In this document: positions 7,612 through 15,148 of the stretch, in pieces | Layout: the number at the start of each line of letters is the position of its first letter | Numbering within the stretch: the stretch's first letter is position 1 | Origin: Mesobacillus subterraneus | Lineage (GTDB): Bacteria; Bacillota; Bacilli; Bacillales; Cytobacillaceae | Reading direction: 5' to 3' | NCBI RefSeq assembly: GCF_020524355.2 | Contig: NZ_CP129019.1 | Coordinates: forward strand, 3,782,001 to 3,846,000 | DNA length: 64,000 bases | The notes under the pieces: generated by a model | What the model was told of the DNA's origin: nothing | Seen by the model: the letters and a program-made list of their open reading frames with translations, nothing else | Databases searched by the model: none | Position numbers and translations under genes: made by a program

Positions 7612-8319
7612 CTAAACCTCCATCCTCCACCCCGACACAGCGAGCCAGCGCTCATACCGTTCATATTCAGGCATGATTTTTCCGACAAGCCGCCAAAATG
7701 AACGGTCGTGATTCATATGGACCATATGGCACATTTCATGGACGACAACATAATCAATCACTTCCATTGGTGCCATGGACAGCTTCCAATTGAATGTCAA
7801 ATTCCTCATGGAATCACACGTTCCCCAGTTCGCCTTACTGTCCGTGATTCGAATCGAGCGCGGCTTTATTTTGAATTCGCTTTGAAAAAATTTAACCCGT
7901 TTTTCGACTAATGCCTTGCACTGCTGATAGTAAAATCGCTTCAAAGCCTGTTTGATGCTCTCTTCATTTTGCTCTTTCACATATACGTGGAGCTTGTCTG
8001 CCTCGAACACGGCATTGTCTTTTTCGATATCTGCATCCTGGGAAATCAGAATGTGATAGAGCCTCCCCAAATATAGAAACTGTCCGCCTGGTCCGTACTC
8101 TTTTTCCCTACCGGCTGAGGCCCGCTCTTTCATTTCCTTCGCCCTTTGCAGGATCAAGTCCCATTGGCCTTCTAGGATTTGAAGCACACTTGCATCTGAG
8201 GTCCCCTTAGGAGCGTGGACTTCGACATGGCCGTACAAATCCATATAAATGCCGATTGTTTGCCGATTTTTATAAATCACATCATACCCGATTGTTTCAC
8301 CCAAAAATGTATGGACCAT
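7612..8319 (-). CDS. YgjP-like zinc metallopeptidase (DUF45)
   Basis: 235 aa. The C-terminal third holds the zincin motif VVHEMCH (HExxH) followed by NHDRSFW, with an upstream SKANWGTCDSMRNLTFNW segment; this is the standard signature of the YgjP/DUF45 family of SprT-like metal-dependent hydrolases. The N-terminal 120 residues form the usual beta-rich domain. Start ATG 8319 has AGGTG upstream. Length is normal for the family. Family members are often linked to restriction systems, though none is adjacent. Cytoplasmic; substrate unknown. Confidence 0.9.
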   Translation of the reverse strand: MVHTFLGETIGYDVIYKNRQTIGIYMDLYGHVEVHAPKGTSDASVLQILEGQWDLILQRAKEMKERASAGREKEYGPGGQFLYLGRLYHILISQDADIEKDNAVFEADKLHVYVKEQNEESIKQALKRFYYQQCKALVEKRVKFFQSEFKIKPRSIRITDSKANWGTCDSMRNLTFNWKLSMAPMEVIDYVVVHEMCHMVHMNHDRSFWRLVGKIMPEYERYERWLAVSGWRMEV

Positions 8320-8389
8320 GTCATCACCTGCATTTTATTCAATAAATACGCCCCAGCCATCAGAATGGCCGCCGTAAGGCTTGCTTATT

Positions 8390-8656
8390 TTATCCAGCTT
8401 TTCCTGCACTTTTTTTTAATTCGCTATGGTTAAGGAGCATCCTTTTCGAGCAGCTGCAAGCCCACTCATCTGTCTCATCATCCTGATCGAGTAAGCCATG
8501 AAAGCCTGCTTCCTTCAATACGGGCAGAAGCTTTTCGCCAGTTGCCTTATCCGGCACAGCTATAAAAAACTCGACTGGCTGCGGCTTTTTAAAACTGACA
8601 CCTTCATTAAACAAACTGCGCAATGCTTCTCCATCCGCGTCGTTTGGAAATTTCAT
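8390..8656 (-). CDS. RraB-family protein (ribonuclease E inhibitor B-like)
   Basis: 88 aa, starting MKFPNDADGEALRSL with GVSFKKPQPVEFFIAVPD, the RraB-fold signature. A longer frame begins at GTG 8704, but GGAGG at 8665-8669 with 8-nt spacing supports ATG 8656 (or 8659). In E. coli RraB binds RNase E; Bacilli lack RNase E, so the target here is unknown. The next gene downstream is the YgjP-like peptidase, 70 bp away on the same strand, so an operon is possible. Confidence 0.8.
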   Translation of the reverse strand: MKFPNDADGEALRSLFNEGVSFKKPQPVEFFIAVPDKATGEKLLPVLKEAGFHGLLDQDDETDEWACSCSKRMLLNHSELKKSAGKAG

Positions 8657-8747
8657 CATCCATTCCTCCAATTGTGTGCCTTCGATGTTGTCATTATCAT
8701 GCACTTGCTAAATTTCTGCTAATCATTTGATTATGAGATTGTTGTGT

Positions 8748-8829
8748 TATAATGTAAATAACCTTTTGCTTTAAATTTTTTACTTTACCGGTTCCATGCC
8801 CCTACTCGTTCGTTGAGTAGGGGTTTTTT
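8748..8829 (+). ncRNA. Candidate short transcript: promoter-like TATAAT plus strong terminator
   Basis: TATAAT at 8748-8753 with an imperfect -35 (TTGATT at 8727) lies 50 bp before a perfect 9-bp hairpin CCCCTACTC / GAGTAGGGG (8799-8823) followed by six T. No plus-strand gene lies between or upstream. It may be a small RNA or a leftover terminator. Confidence 0.4.
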
Positions 8830-8854
8830 ATTGCTGTTATTTTTGAAAATAAAA

Positions 8855-8879
8855 AAACAGACCCTTTTGGAGTCTGTTT
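8855..8879 (-). terminator. Terminator of the cold-shock gene
   Basis: AAACAGAC / GTCTGTTT stem with a run of T on the minus strand, 19 bp past the csp stop codon. Confidence 0.85.
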
Positions 8880-8897
8880 CGGTATGCTATATCAAAA

Positions 8898-9098
8898 TTA
8901 AGCTTTTTGAACGTTAGCAGCTTGAGGTCCACGTGCACCTTGCTCAACGTCGAAAGTAACTTTTTGACCTTCGTCTAATGATTTGAAGCCTTCAGATTGG
9001 ATTGCAGAGAAATGAACGAATACATCTTCTCCACCTTCGCGCTCGATGAATCCGAAACCTTTTTCTGCGTTAAACCATTTAACTGTACCTTGTTCCAT
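8898..9098 (-). CDS. Cold-shock protein, CspA/CspB family
   Basis: 66 aa single cold-shock domain with both RNA-binding motifs: KGFGFIE (RNP1) and DVFVHFSAI (RNP2), plus GPQAANV near the C-terminus. An OB-fold RNA chaperone that melts secondary structure in mRNA at low temperature and in stationary phase. Full family length. AGGAGG sits 8 bases before ATG 9098, and the gene has a long structured leader and its own terminator, so it is monocistronic. Confidence 0.97.
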   Translation of the reverse strand: MEQGTVKWFNAEKGFGFIEREGGEDVFVHFSAIQSEGFKSLDEGQKVTFDVEQGARGPQAANVQKA

Positions 9099-9233
9099 GT
9101 TTGTTGCCTCCTAGTGCTAATGCACATTGTATTACTATCCTTGCCCAAAGTGATCATTAGAACGAAGAGTCGAACTTTACACCGAACAAAAATAATTCTA
9201 CCTAAGAATAACAAGATTCAGGAAAAATTGCAA
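9099..9233 (-). promoter_or_regulatory. Cold-shock gene promoter and 5' leader
   Basis: On the minus strand TTGCAA (9233-9228), 17-bp spacer, TATTCT (9210-9205) forms a sigma-A-type promoter. The inferred transcript start near 9198 leaves a leader of about 100 nt before the ATG, as is usual for csp genes, whose leaders act as thermosensors. The thermosensing role is inferred. Confidence 0.6.
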
Positions 9234-9292
9234 GGGACTTTAGCAGGATGAGAACGTTACGGTTCAACTGCGATGAAAGTCGATCACAATGG

Positions 9293-9458
9293 AAGACACA
9301 GGGACGGTTCTCATGTCGCATTCAGGAACCGAAATAGTTAAGAAATCTTAGTTAAGCCCTGCCATACAACGATAAAAAGAAGTGGGGACAAAGTTCATTT
9401 CAGTCTTCGCGTTAAATCCTTACAATTCACGAGATGCCTGAACAGTCCCCTTGTCGCG
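9293..9458. repeat. Long diverged family A repeat
   Basis: GACACAGGGACGGTTCTCAT at 9294 and, inverted, GAACAGTCCCCTTGTCGCG near 9440. A second partial arm (AAGTGGGGACAAAGTTC at about 9380) sits in between, giving about 165 bp rather than 80. Confidence 0.5.
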
Positions 9459-9733
9459 GTATATAATATATTGTATCCCTAAAACAATGAAAGCCCTACC
9501 TCTCTTTCATCCTTACGGCTCCTAGTCCGTGCCAGTGTGAATCAGGATTGCAAAAATCAAGTGACTATTTTAACGAGTTTTTGATGAAACTTCAAACGTT
9601 CGTAAAGGAAATTCAAGTAATAAAAATGGATTAGATTGTAGAAAAAAACAAAAGAGGTTCATGGTCTACAGGTGAGTTGGAGAAGTTGAATGTCTTGGAA
9701 AAGAATATTTTCGGGAAATGTATGAAAGAAACC
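9459..9733. other. Intergenic stretch without recognised gene
   Basis: 275 bp between the family A repeat and the CarD-like gene, with short AT-rich stretches. I see no ORF, RNA or repeat that I can support. Confidence 0.35.
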
Positions 9734-10195
9734 TTAACAGAAACTTTTTATTTGATGATCAGTAATCCCTTTAATTAATCCCAGTTCACTGATCAAAAAT
9801 TTATGTGCGTTATCTAGCATTTGCTTTTCGCTTGTATTAAGTGCTTTTTCTTTCTTTATACGCATTAAATCACGTACAACTTCAGTACATTCTTGTATTT
9901 TACCTGTTTTAATTTTGTCCGTGTTCAGTTTATACCTTTGTTTCCACGGCAGTAAACGATCAGATTCTCCATGTTGGAAAATGTTCATGATGTGTTTTAT
10001 TGCACTTATGTCAGTAACAGGCCGTATATTTGAACTCAATATTTTACCCACAGGAATCATGACCTGCATATTACCGATTAACATTTTTATGACATAATAC
10101 TGTTGCTTTTCCCCTGAGATTTCCTTTTCTTCTATAGCTTTAATTATACCTACACCGTGCATTGGATAAACAATGGTATCGTCAATTTGAAACAA
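9734..10195 (-). CDS. CarD-like transcription regulator (TRCF RNAP-interacting domain)
   Basis: 153 aa from TTG 10195, chosen because GGAGGT lies seven bases upstream (10203-10208) and the protein then begins at the family start FQIDDTIVYPMHGVG. The N-terminal 60 residues are the Tudor-like CarD/TRCF RNA-polymerase-interacting domain (VYPMHGVGIIKAIEEKEI...YYVIKM). The C-terminal helical half (SAIKHIMNIFQ...) would touch promoter DNA. CarD-type proteins bind the RNA polymerase beta subunit and stabilise open complexes. Isolated gene. Confidence 0.88.
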   Translation of the reverse strand: MFQIDDTIVYPMHGVGIIKAIEEKEISGEKQQYYVIKMLIGNMQVMIPVGKILSSNIRPVTDISAIKHIMNIFQHGESDRLLPWKQRYKLNTDKIKTGKIQECTEVVRDLMRIKKEKALNTSEKQMLDNAHKFLISELGLIKGITDHQIKSFC

Positions 10196-10322
10196 ATAAT
10201 CCACCTCCATATATGGTAACCTTCTTAACCTTAACACATATATTATTTTTTAACAAATTTTTAATAATACCATAAATTTATTTTCAGTGTCAACTACTTT
10301 TCCTTTAAAATTTAAAAAAGTA

Positions 10323-10492
10323 AACACAGAGACACAGAGACGGTTTTCTCGTCTCAATCGTGAACCGAAATAATCATAGAAATGCATCAAGTATTCTTGT
10401 TTGAGTACACGCCGTACGAGACTGTGCTAGTAGAGATTACTTGGTTATACTTTTTCTATTAACGAGACGCCGGAATCGTCCCCTTGTCTCAT
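10323..10492. repeat. Long diverged family A repeat
   Basis: AACACAGAGACACAGAGACG at the left and the inverse ACGCCGGAATCGTCCCCTTG at the right, about 170 bp apart; the GTCTC/GAGAC arms pair. Same architecture as the copy at 9293. Confidence 0.5.
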
Positions 10493-10599
10493 AGGCACGT
10501 CCACGCGCTTCTACGAGGAGACTCTATTTCGACTCGAGACCTTTCTATAATGATAAGATGGTGCTAAACTGATCTTTTTTATGAAATGAGGTATGCCTT

Positions 10600-11112
10600 T
10601 TGCTAGTATTTGAGACGGAACGTTTGAAAGTCCGCTGGCTAGAAGTCAGTGATCAAGAGTTTATTTTTAAGTTGCTGAATGAACCAGGATGGCTGAAATA
10701 TATCGGAGATAAAGGCATTCGGTCGCTTGAGGATGCTATGAACTATATTTTGATCGGGCCAAGAAAGATGTATGAACGAGTAGGTTTCGGTCTTTTTATG
10801 GTTGAACTAAAAGAAAGCCAACTGCCGGTTGGTCTATGCGGTTTGATTAAACGGGATGGGCTGGAGGATGTGGATATTGGATATGCCTTTCTTGAAGAAT
10901 ATCAATCAAATGGATATGCCTTTGAATCAGCAAAAGGAACATTGGAATATGCCTATAATCTAGGTTTGGATCGGATCGTGGCTATTACAACCAAAGACAA
11001 TGCATCCTCCTCAAAACTCCTTGAAAAGCTTGGTATGGATTTTGAAGGATACGTGACTCTTCCTCAAAGCAATGAAGAGTTAAAACTCTATGCTATAAAC
11101 GCAGCAAAATAA
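10600..11112 (+). CDS. GNAT-family N-acetyltransferase (RimJ/RimL type)
   Basis: 170 aa from TTG 10600, with GAGGT upstream. Begins with ETERLKVRW, typical of RimJ/RimL-type enzymes; the acetyl-CoA site is represented by YAFLEEYQSNGYAFESAKG and the late helix by DNASSSKLLEKLGM. Transfers acetyl from acetyl-CoA to an amine; the substrate cannot be predicted. No neighbour on the same strand nearby. Confidence 0.88.
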   Translation: MLVFETERLKVRWLEVSDQEFIFKLLNEPGWLKYIGDKGIRSLEDAMNYILIGPRKMYERVGFGLFMVELKESQLPVGLCGLIKRDGLEDVDIGYAFLEEYQSNGYAFESAKGTLEYAYNLGLDRIVAITTKDNASSSKLLEKLGMDFEGYVTLPQSNEELKLYAINAAK

Positions 11113-11286
11113 TAGATTTTGTGACGTACCCTTTGCTCTTTTTCATGTTTTAGCTAATTAGAAAAAGACTGAGCTACTTACTTTACGCAGGAACCATGTC
11201 TCATTTAGGAAACAATGAACGTACTGAAAATATAGAATTGAGCTGTCTCCACCACTTTCGTACAAATTTAAGGTTTGGGCGATCAA

Positions 11287-11304
11287 TCCTCCAGCGAACG
11301 GAGG
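11287..11304 (+). promoter_or_regulatory. Self-sequestering ribosome-binding-site hairpin
   Basis: CCTCC (11288-11292) pairs with the GGAGG (11300-11304) that serves the small toxin-like ORF, leaving a 7-nt loop. This would hide the Shine-Dalgarno sequence, a device common in type I toxin mRNAs. Confidence 0.5.
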
Positions 11305-11311
11305 TGAGATC

Positions 11312-11419
11312 ATGGATTTAGCGACAGCAGCGTTCATAGTATGGGTATTATTGATTGGTTTAGTCGTTCAAATCATTAGCAAGAAAAAAGGTAATCCCCC
11401 TCATGGATTACCTTCGTGA
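11312..11419 (+). CDS. Candidate type I toxin: 35-aa single-helix membrane peptide
   Basis: ATG 11312 with a perfect GGAGGTGAGATC leader. The peptide MDLATAAFIVWVLLIGLVV continues with QIISKKKGNPPHGLPS: one transmembrane helix followed by a basic tail, like TxpA/BsrG-class toxins. Its 3' end contains the hairpin GGTAATCC / GGATTACC (11390-11412), which on the minus strand ends in a T-run and would terminate a convergent antisense RNA. Not in the usual gene-size range, so easily missed. I do not recognise the exact family. Confidence 0.55.
   Translation: MDLATAAFIVWVLLIGLVVQIISKKKGNPPHGLPS
11384..11412 (-). terminator. Terminator of the presumed antisense RNA
   Basis: On the minus strand GGTAATCC...GGATTACC is followed by six T (11389-11384). 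Any transcript entering from above 11450 on the minus strand would end inside the toxin ORF, giving about 60-120 nt of 3' overlap. Confidence 0.55.
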
Positions 11420-11512
11420 CAGCGACTTTCATCGCAGTTGAACTGTACCGTTAAGCATAATGGAATTTACCGGGTCCAAACCTCCGACAACATACTCTCT
11501 ACTTCCATTATA
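11390..11512 (-). ncRNA. Candidate antisense RNA (type I antitoxin)
   Basis: A minus-strand TATAAT at 11512-11507 would drive a transcript of about 110 nt ending at the hairpin at 11390. It contains GTTCAACTGCGATGAAAGTCG (minus strand of 11423-11443), a 21-nt sequence found again at 9262-9282. No good -35 is visible, so the start is uncertain. Confidence 0.4.
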
Positions 11513-11605
11513 CGACTAATTATATATTGTTTATAGACTACATTTTCTAAAATTCCTGTCTTATACTGTTATATACAAATCCCTAAAAAGTAGAGGTGTA
11601 TCAGT

Positions 11606-12022
11606 ATGAATGACATAAAAGCGGTCTTAGATAATGGTCCTTTCTTTCACGGTACTAAAGCAGAACTGAATATTGGAGATTTTTTAGAACCGCAGCACTT
11701 ATCAAATTACCAAGACAAAAAATCGAATTATATATATTTCACTGCAACATTAGATGCAGCTAAATGGGGTGCTGAATTAGCAACATCTCAATCAAAAGAA
11801 AGAATTTACATTGTAGAACCCTTAGGTGATTTTGAAAATGATCCGAACTTAACTGACAAAAAATTCCCCGGAAACCCAACGCGTTCGTATAGGTCTAAAT
11901 CTCCTTTGAAAATCATAGCTGAATTAGGTTCATGGGCAAGACATACCGATGAAGAAATAAATCATATGCATACATTTTTAAAAAAATCACGTGAACAAGG
12001 AACCGCAGTAATAGATGATTAA
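11606..12022 (+). CDS. arr: Rifamycin ADP-ribosyltransferase Arr
   Basis: 138 aa, full length. Contains FFHGTKAEL near the N-terminus, IYFTATLDAAKWGAELA, RIYIVEPLGDFENDPNL and the KFPGNPTRSYRS segment, all hallmarks of Arr enzymes. It uses NAD to ADP-ribosylate the ansa-chain 23-hydroxyl of rifampicin and so inactivates the drug. Start ATG 11606 has AGAGGTG upstream. Stand-alone gene; a weak hairpin (about 12112-12140) follows. Chromosomal Arr proteins are common in environmental Bacillaceae. Confidence 0.95.
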   Translation: MNDIKAVLDNGPFFHGTKAELNIGDFLEPQHLSNYQDKKSNYIYFTATLDAAKWGAELATSQSKERIYIVEPLGDFENDPNLTDKKFPGNPTRSYRSKSPLKIIAELGSWARHTDEEINHMHTFLKKSREQGTAVIDD

Positions 12023-12177
12023 TTATTTGGAGACATTCATGGTGATGGTTCATCTGTACAAAAAAATGCTGTATTCTGGTTAATTTCACCTACATGTCCC
12101 AAATCATATTTAAAGGGAAGCATAATTTAGCTTCCCTTAAATTATCTAAGCACCATTCAACTTTTATTTGGACTCCC

Positions 12178-12258
12178 AAAACACAGGGACGGTTCTGGCG
12201 TTTCATAAATTGTTAAAATAGGCAATTTACTAAAACAGAAGAACCGTCCCCACGTTTC
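12178..12258. repeat. REPIN-like palindromic repeat, family A, copy 4
   Basis: ACACAGGGACGGTTCTGGCG and AAGAACCGTCCCCACGTTTC arms about 80 bp apart; the centre is almost identical to copy 1. Confidence 0.85.
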
Positions 12259-12421
12259 TAATATGTACCTGTTTTAATTTTCATCAAGACACAAGGACCA
12301 TCCTTATGTCTTGAAAAACAGAAGCAAAAGGTGCGTCCCATATTTCCATCTCTGGAAGTGATGCACTTAAATTAAATAAATGGTAACATTGTTACAAATA
12401 CCCAATATGAAAGGTAATAAC

Positions 12422-13065
12422 ATGCTATCAAACTATAAAAATATCATCTCAACACAGGAAGAATTTGAAGAGTTTCGTTCTTCTATTGGAGAACCGAGCC
12501 TAAGGGCTGCAAATAAAGTGATTTCGTTTATTGACGATCATTGTAAAAACTTTATCTTGAAGTCTCCCCTTTTTATCCATGTCGACTTCTCACGCTGACG
12601 GCCATTGTGACGTTTCACCGCGTGGCGATGCTCCCGGGTTTGTGACAGTACTTGATGAAAAGCATCTTTTTATCCCAGAACGGCCTGGAAATCGCAGAAT
12701 GGATTCCGTTCATAACCTTATTACCAATCCACATATCGGGCTGCTCTTTTTCATACCGGGGCTGGGTGAAACTTTAAGAATCAACGGGAAAGCCTATATC
12801 TGCCGTGATGCTGACCTTCTCGAAAAAAACAGTGGTCAATGGAAAGACTCCATTGTTTGGTATTTTAGTAGAAGTAGAGGAATGTTACGCTCATTGTGCT
12901 AAGGCATTTATCAGATCAAACTTATGGCAGCCGGACTCCTGGTTACAGACAGAAGCCCTTCCCTCTGTCCCCAACATGCTAGTTGCGCACGCAAAGCTGC
13001 CAAACACGACCGCTGAACAAGTCGCAAAAGAATTAAATGAAGGATATACAAACAGGCTTTACTAA
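12422..13065 (+). pseudogene. Pyridoxamine 5'-phosphate oxidase family protein, two frameshifts
   Basis: The joined frames give about 212 aa: MLSNYKNIISTQEEFEEFRS..., MSTSHADGHCDVSPRGDAPG, VEECYAHCAKAFIRSNLW and LPNTTAEQVAKELNEGY, the signature of the MSMEG_1061-type PPOX (split-barrel flavin/F420-binding) family. The frame shifts first near 12577 (one extra base in ATCCATG) and again in a run of seven A at 12823-12829 where six would keep the frame. Both sit at simple runs, so sequencing errors are as likely as true mutations. If intact it would be a flavin-dependent oxidoreductase. Confidence 0.75.
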
Positions 13066-13237
13066 TCAGATCGAAGAATCATAGGACCAAAGAGTAGTAC
13101 AGAGGGGTTCCATGTCCCATTCGGAAACCCCCTGTTCCAAGGAATAGCGTTCGAAGGTTAAAAAGAAGGCATGAGACATGGATGAAACTATTCATGAGAC
13201 TACATGTCGGCTTTCCTATCAGTCTATTGCTCTTCTG

Positions 13238-13657
13238 CTAAGATACTAACTTTGATAGGGCGCGCTCGGTAATCATGATTTGGTTGAGGGCACTTTGTTC
13301 TTCGTTGCTTAGGTGTTCTTTTCCGCTCATTTCTTCAATATAATCTTCATATTCTTGAAGAAGCTGTTCGTATTGTTCTTTTTGGTCTTCGAATACTTCT
13401 TTTTGGTCAAGGAAGGCTGCTGCTTGGTCGAGCAGTTTTTGCTCATACTCCCTAGAGGCTTTTACATAGCCTTCTATTTTTCCATCATATCTTCCCGCAT
13501 TGTAGATATGGCTGATACCTGGTGTGTCTTCTAAGAAGTCCTCTCGTAACTTTTCTTTAATTCCATCAATGAAACCGTATGTCTGAACCTTATCAACCAT
13601 GTCTCTAGTGTTATAGAACGGGACGAGACTTTTCTTCACAAATCGTTTAAAACCCAC
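13238..13657 (-). CDS. Unrecognised protein, second gene of a two-gene module
   Basis: 139 aa. N-terminal FKRFVKKSLVPFYNTRDMV, then AGRYDGKIEGYVKAS and a long charged coiled coil from about residue 65 to 120 (EYEQKLLDQAAAFLDQKEVF...). No enzyme motif, no membrane segment. It starts 13 bp after the stop of the 378-aa gene and must be co-transcribed with it. I recall similar pairs in other Firmicutes but cannot name the family. Possibly a structural or partner subunit of the larger protein. Confidence 0.75.
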   Translation of the reverse strand: MGFKRFVKKSLVPFYNTRDMVDKVQTYGFIDGIKEKLREDFLEDTPGISHIYNAGRYDGKIEGYVKASREYEQKLLDQAAAFLDQKEVFEDQKEQYEQLLQEYEDYIEEMSGKEHLSNEEQSALNQIMITERALSKLVS

Positions 13658-13670
13658 TGTTCATCCACTC

Positions 13671-14807
13671 CTAAAAGTCATATCCTTTTCCACGAATGAG
13701 GTCATTGAATCCGCCGAATACAAACTCTTCTTTAATTTTTTGGATATATTCAATATCAGAGACCAAGCGATATAATGTGACGAGGAGGCCTCCAATATCT
13801 AGTTTTTTCACATCTTTACTGACTCCGACATATAGTAGATTGCTACTTGAAGCAATCAGATTCGAATAGCTTAGTATTTTCCTTGTTTTCACTTCATATA
13901 GTGACCAGGATGAATACTTGGATGGATCATAATACAGGGCGTGGATTGTTGCAATCAAAGAGTTAATTAGGATCGACAGCGAAGCCTGCTTCCCAACCGT
14001 TGCGACATTGCCCATATCCACTCCATACTCGGCCGCCTTTTGTGAAAGCTGCGGAGAAAGGGTACTAAGGGCTGGAATCGGTAGACCTGCCTTCGAATAT
14101 TGATCGGATTGTAGGTGGATCGCATGCTTAAACAATGCGACCCCCATGGCATTTTTCCCTTCTGTTCCATCATCAAGCAGGCGTTCTTTTGTATATGTAA
14201 AGACTTTTGCGGTATCTGCTCTATTGCTAATCTTGTCCCGCCGATGGAGATTGGCTGTCAGACCAGTTTTGATATGAAAGGACTGAAAATCCCAGGTGGT
14301 CATTGTGCTCGTCACAATATTTGCGAGGCCAAAAACCCAACCGAGCAAGGGATCATGCCCCAGTGTCTTGTACCGATGATTATGTCCGTTGAAACCTAAA
14401 TCAAATTCTTTTGCCCCATAAATAGCGTCATAAGGGACAGGACTTGTTTGGATTTCTTCCAGTGATGGCCAGTACCATTGATGAATCCGGTTGCTCGTTT
14501 CTTTCGGCTGCTGCTTCTTCACTTTCTTTGCAGCCTCTTTATCATTTAACCGTTCTTGAAACGGAGTCAGCAAGTATTGTCGAGCACATTGAAGGGCAGT
14601 AGCAAAGAAGAGAAAGCTTAAGTCCACACCATTCAGCCCTGTTTGATGCTCAAATTCAAGTGATAACTTTCGTAAAAGTTTCTGGGATTGATTTGCCACC
14701 CCTGCCACTCGTTTAGATTCTTCAGCAATCGTAGTGATGTTGCTTAGTGTGAGGTCGGTGTTTCGACTTAAATCCATCCTCTTTTTGCGTAGCTCTTCTA
14801 TAGTCAT
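13671..14807 (-). CDS. Unrecognised 378-aa protein with GHDPLLGWVFG motif
   Basis: The N-terminal 80 residues are helical. A basic linker (AAKKVKKQQPKE) is followed by PYDAIYGAKEFDLGFNGHNH, TLGHDPLLGWVFGLANIVTS and a series of moderately hydrophobic helices (LANIVTSTM, SILINSLIATIHALYY, IGGLLVTLYRLVSD). The His/Asp/Gly-rich GHDPLLG region looks like a conserved core but matches no motif I can name. First gene of a two-gene operon. No signal peptide. Isolated between unrelated genes and repeat elements, as defence or conflict modules often are; function unknown. Confidence 0.75.
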   Translation of the reverse strand: MTIEELRKKRMDLSRNTDLTLSNITTIAEESKRVAGVANQSQKLLRKLSLEFEHQTGLNGVDLSFLFFATALQCARQYLLTPFQERLNDKEAAKKVKKQQPKETSNRIHQWYWPSLEEIQTSPVPYDAIYGAKEFDLGFNGHNHRYKTLGHDPLLGWVFGLANIVTSTMTTWDFQSFHIKTGLTANLHRRDKISNRADTAKVFTYTKERLLDDGTEGKNAMGVALFKHAIHLQSDQYSKAGLPIPALSTLSPQLSQKAAEYGVDMGNVATVGKQASLSILINSLIATIHALYYDPSKYSSWSLYEVKTRKILSYSNLIASSSNLLYVGVSKDVKKLDIGGLLVTLYRLVSDIEYIQKIKEEFVFGGFNDLIRGKGYDF

Positions 14808-14980
14808 AGATCCTCCGGAATTCGCACTATTTATTAATTTTATTTTATCACTTTTTGTGCACCGTTGGGTATATTTTCCTACAACTCATATAATATCTAA
14901 TTTTTATGATTTGGATCAATGGCGTTCCCATTCACGGATGATTTACTTTGTACCAAACTTTCTGTTTTCGTGAAATCCTG

Positions 14981-15100
14981 TAAGCATAGGGACGCACCTT
15001 TTGCTTCAAACAAAACAATTACTGTAAGCATAGGGACGTACCTTTTGCTTCCAAAAACAAAAACGAAAAAAAGAGCAAAAGGTCCGTCACCCTTGCTCCC
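14981..15100. repeat. Family A variant (CACCTTTTGCTTC type) repeat cluster
   Basis: AAGCATAGGGACGCACCTTT at 14982 and again, with a GTACC variant, at 15026; the inverse AAAGGTCCGTCACCCTTGCT lies near 15080. The right arm also appears alone at 17238, 50545 and 57037 and resembles family A with a different core. Confidence 0.6.
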
Positions 15101-15148
15101 TGTTTGCTGCCTTATTGTACGTGCTCCATCTTTCTGTTCAAGAGTAGC

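Noticed and set aside
7414..7701. 95-aa plus-strand ORF
   Set aside because: No ribosome-binding site, overlaps the antisense of the YgjP-like gene and has a proline/histidine-rich low-complexity end.
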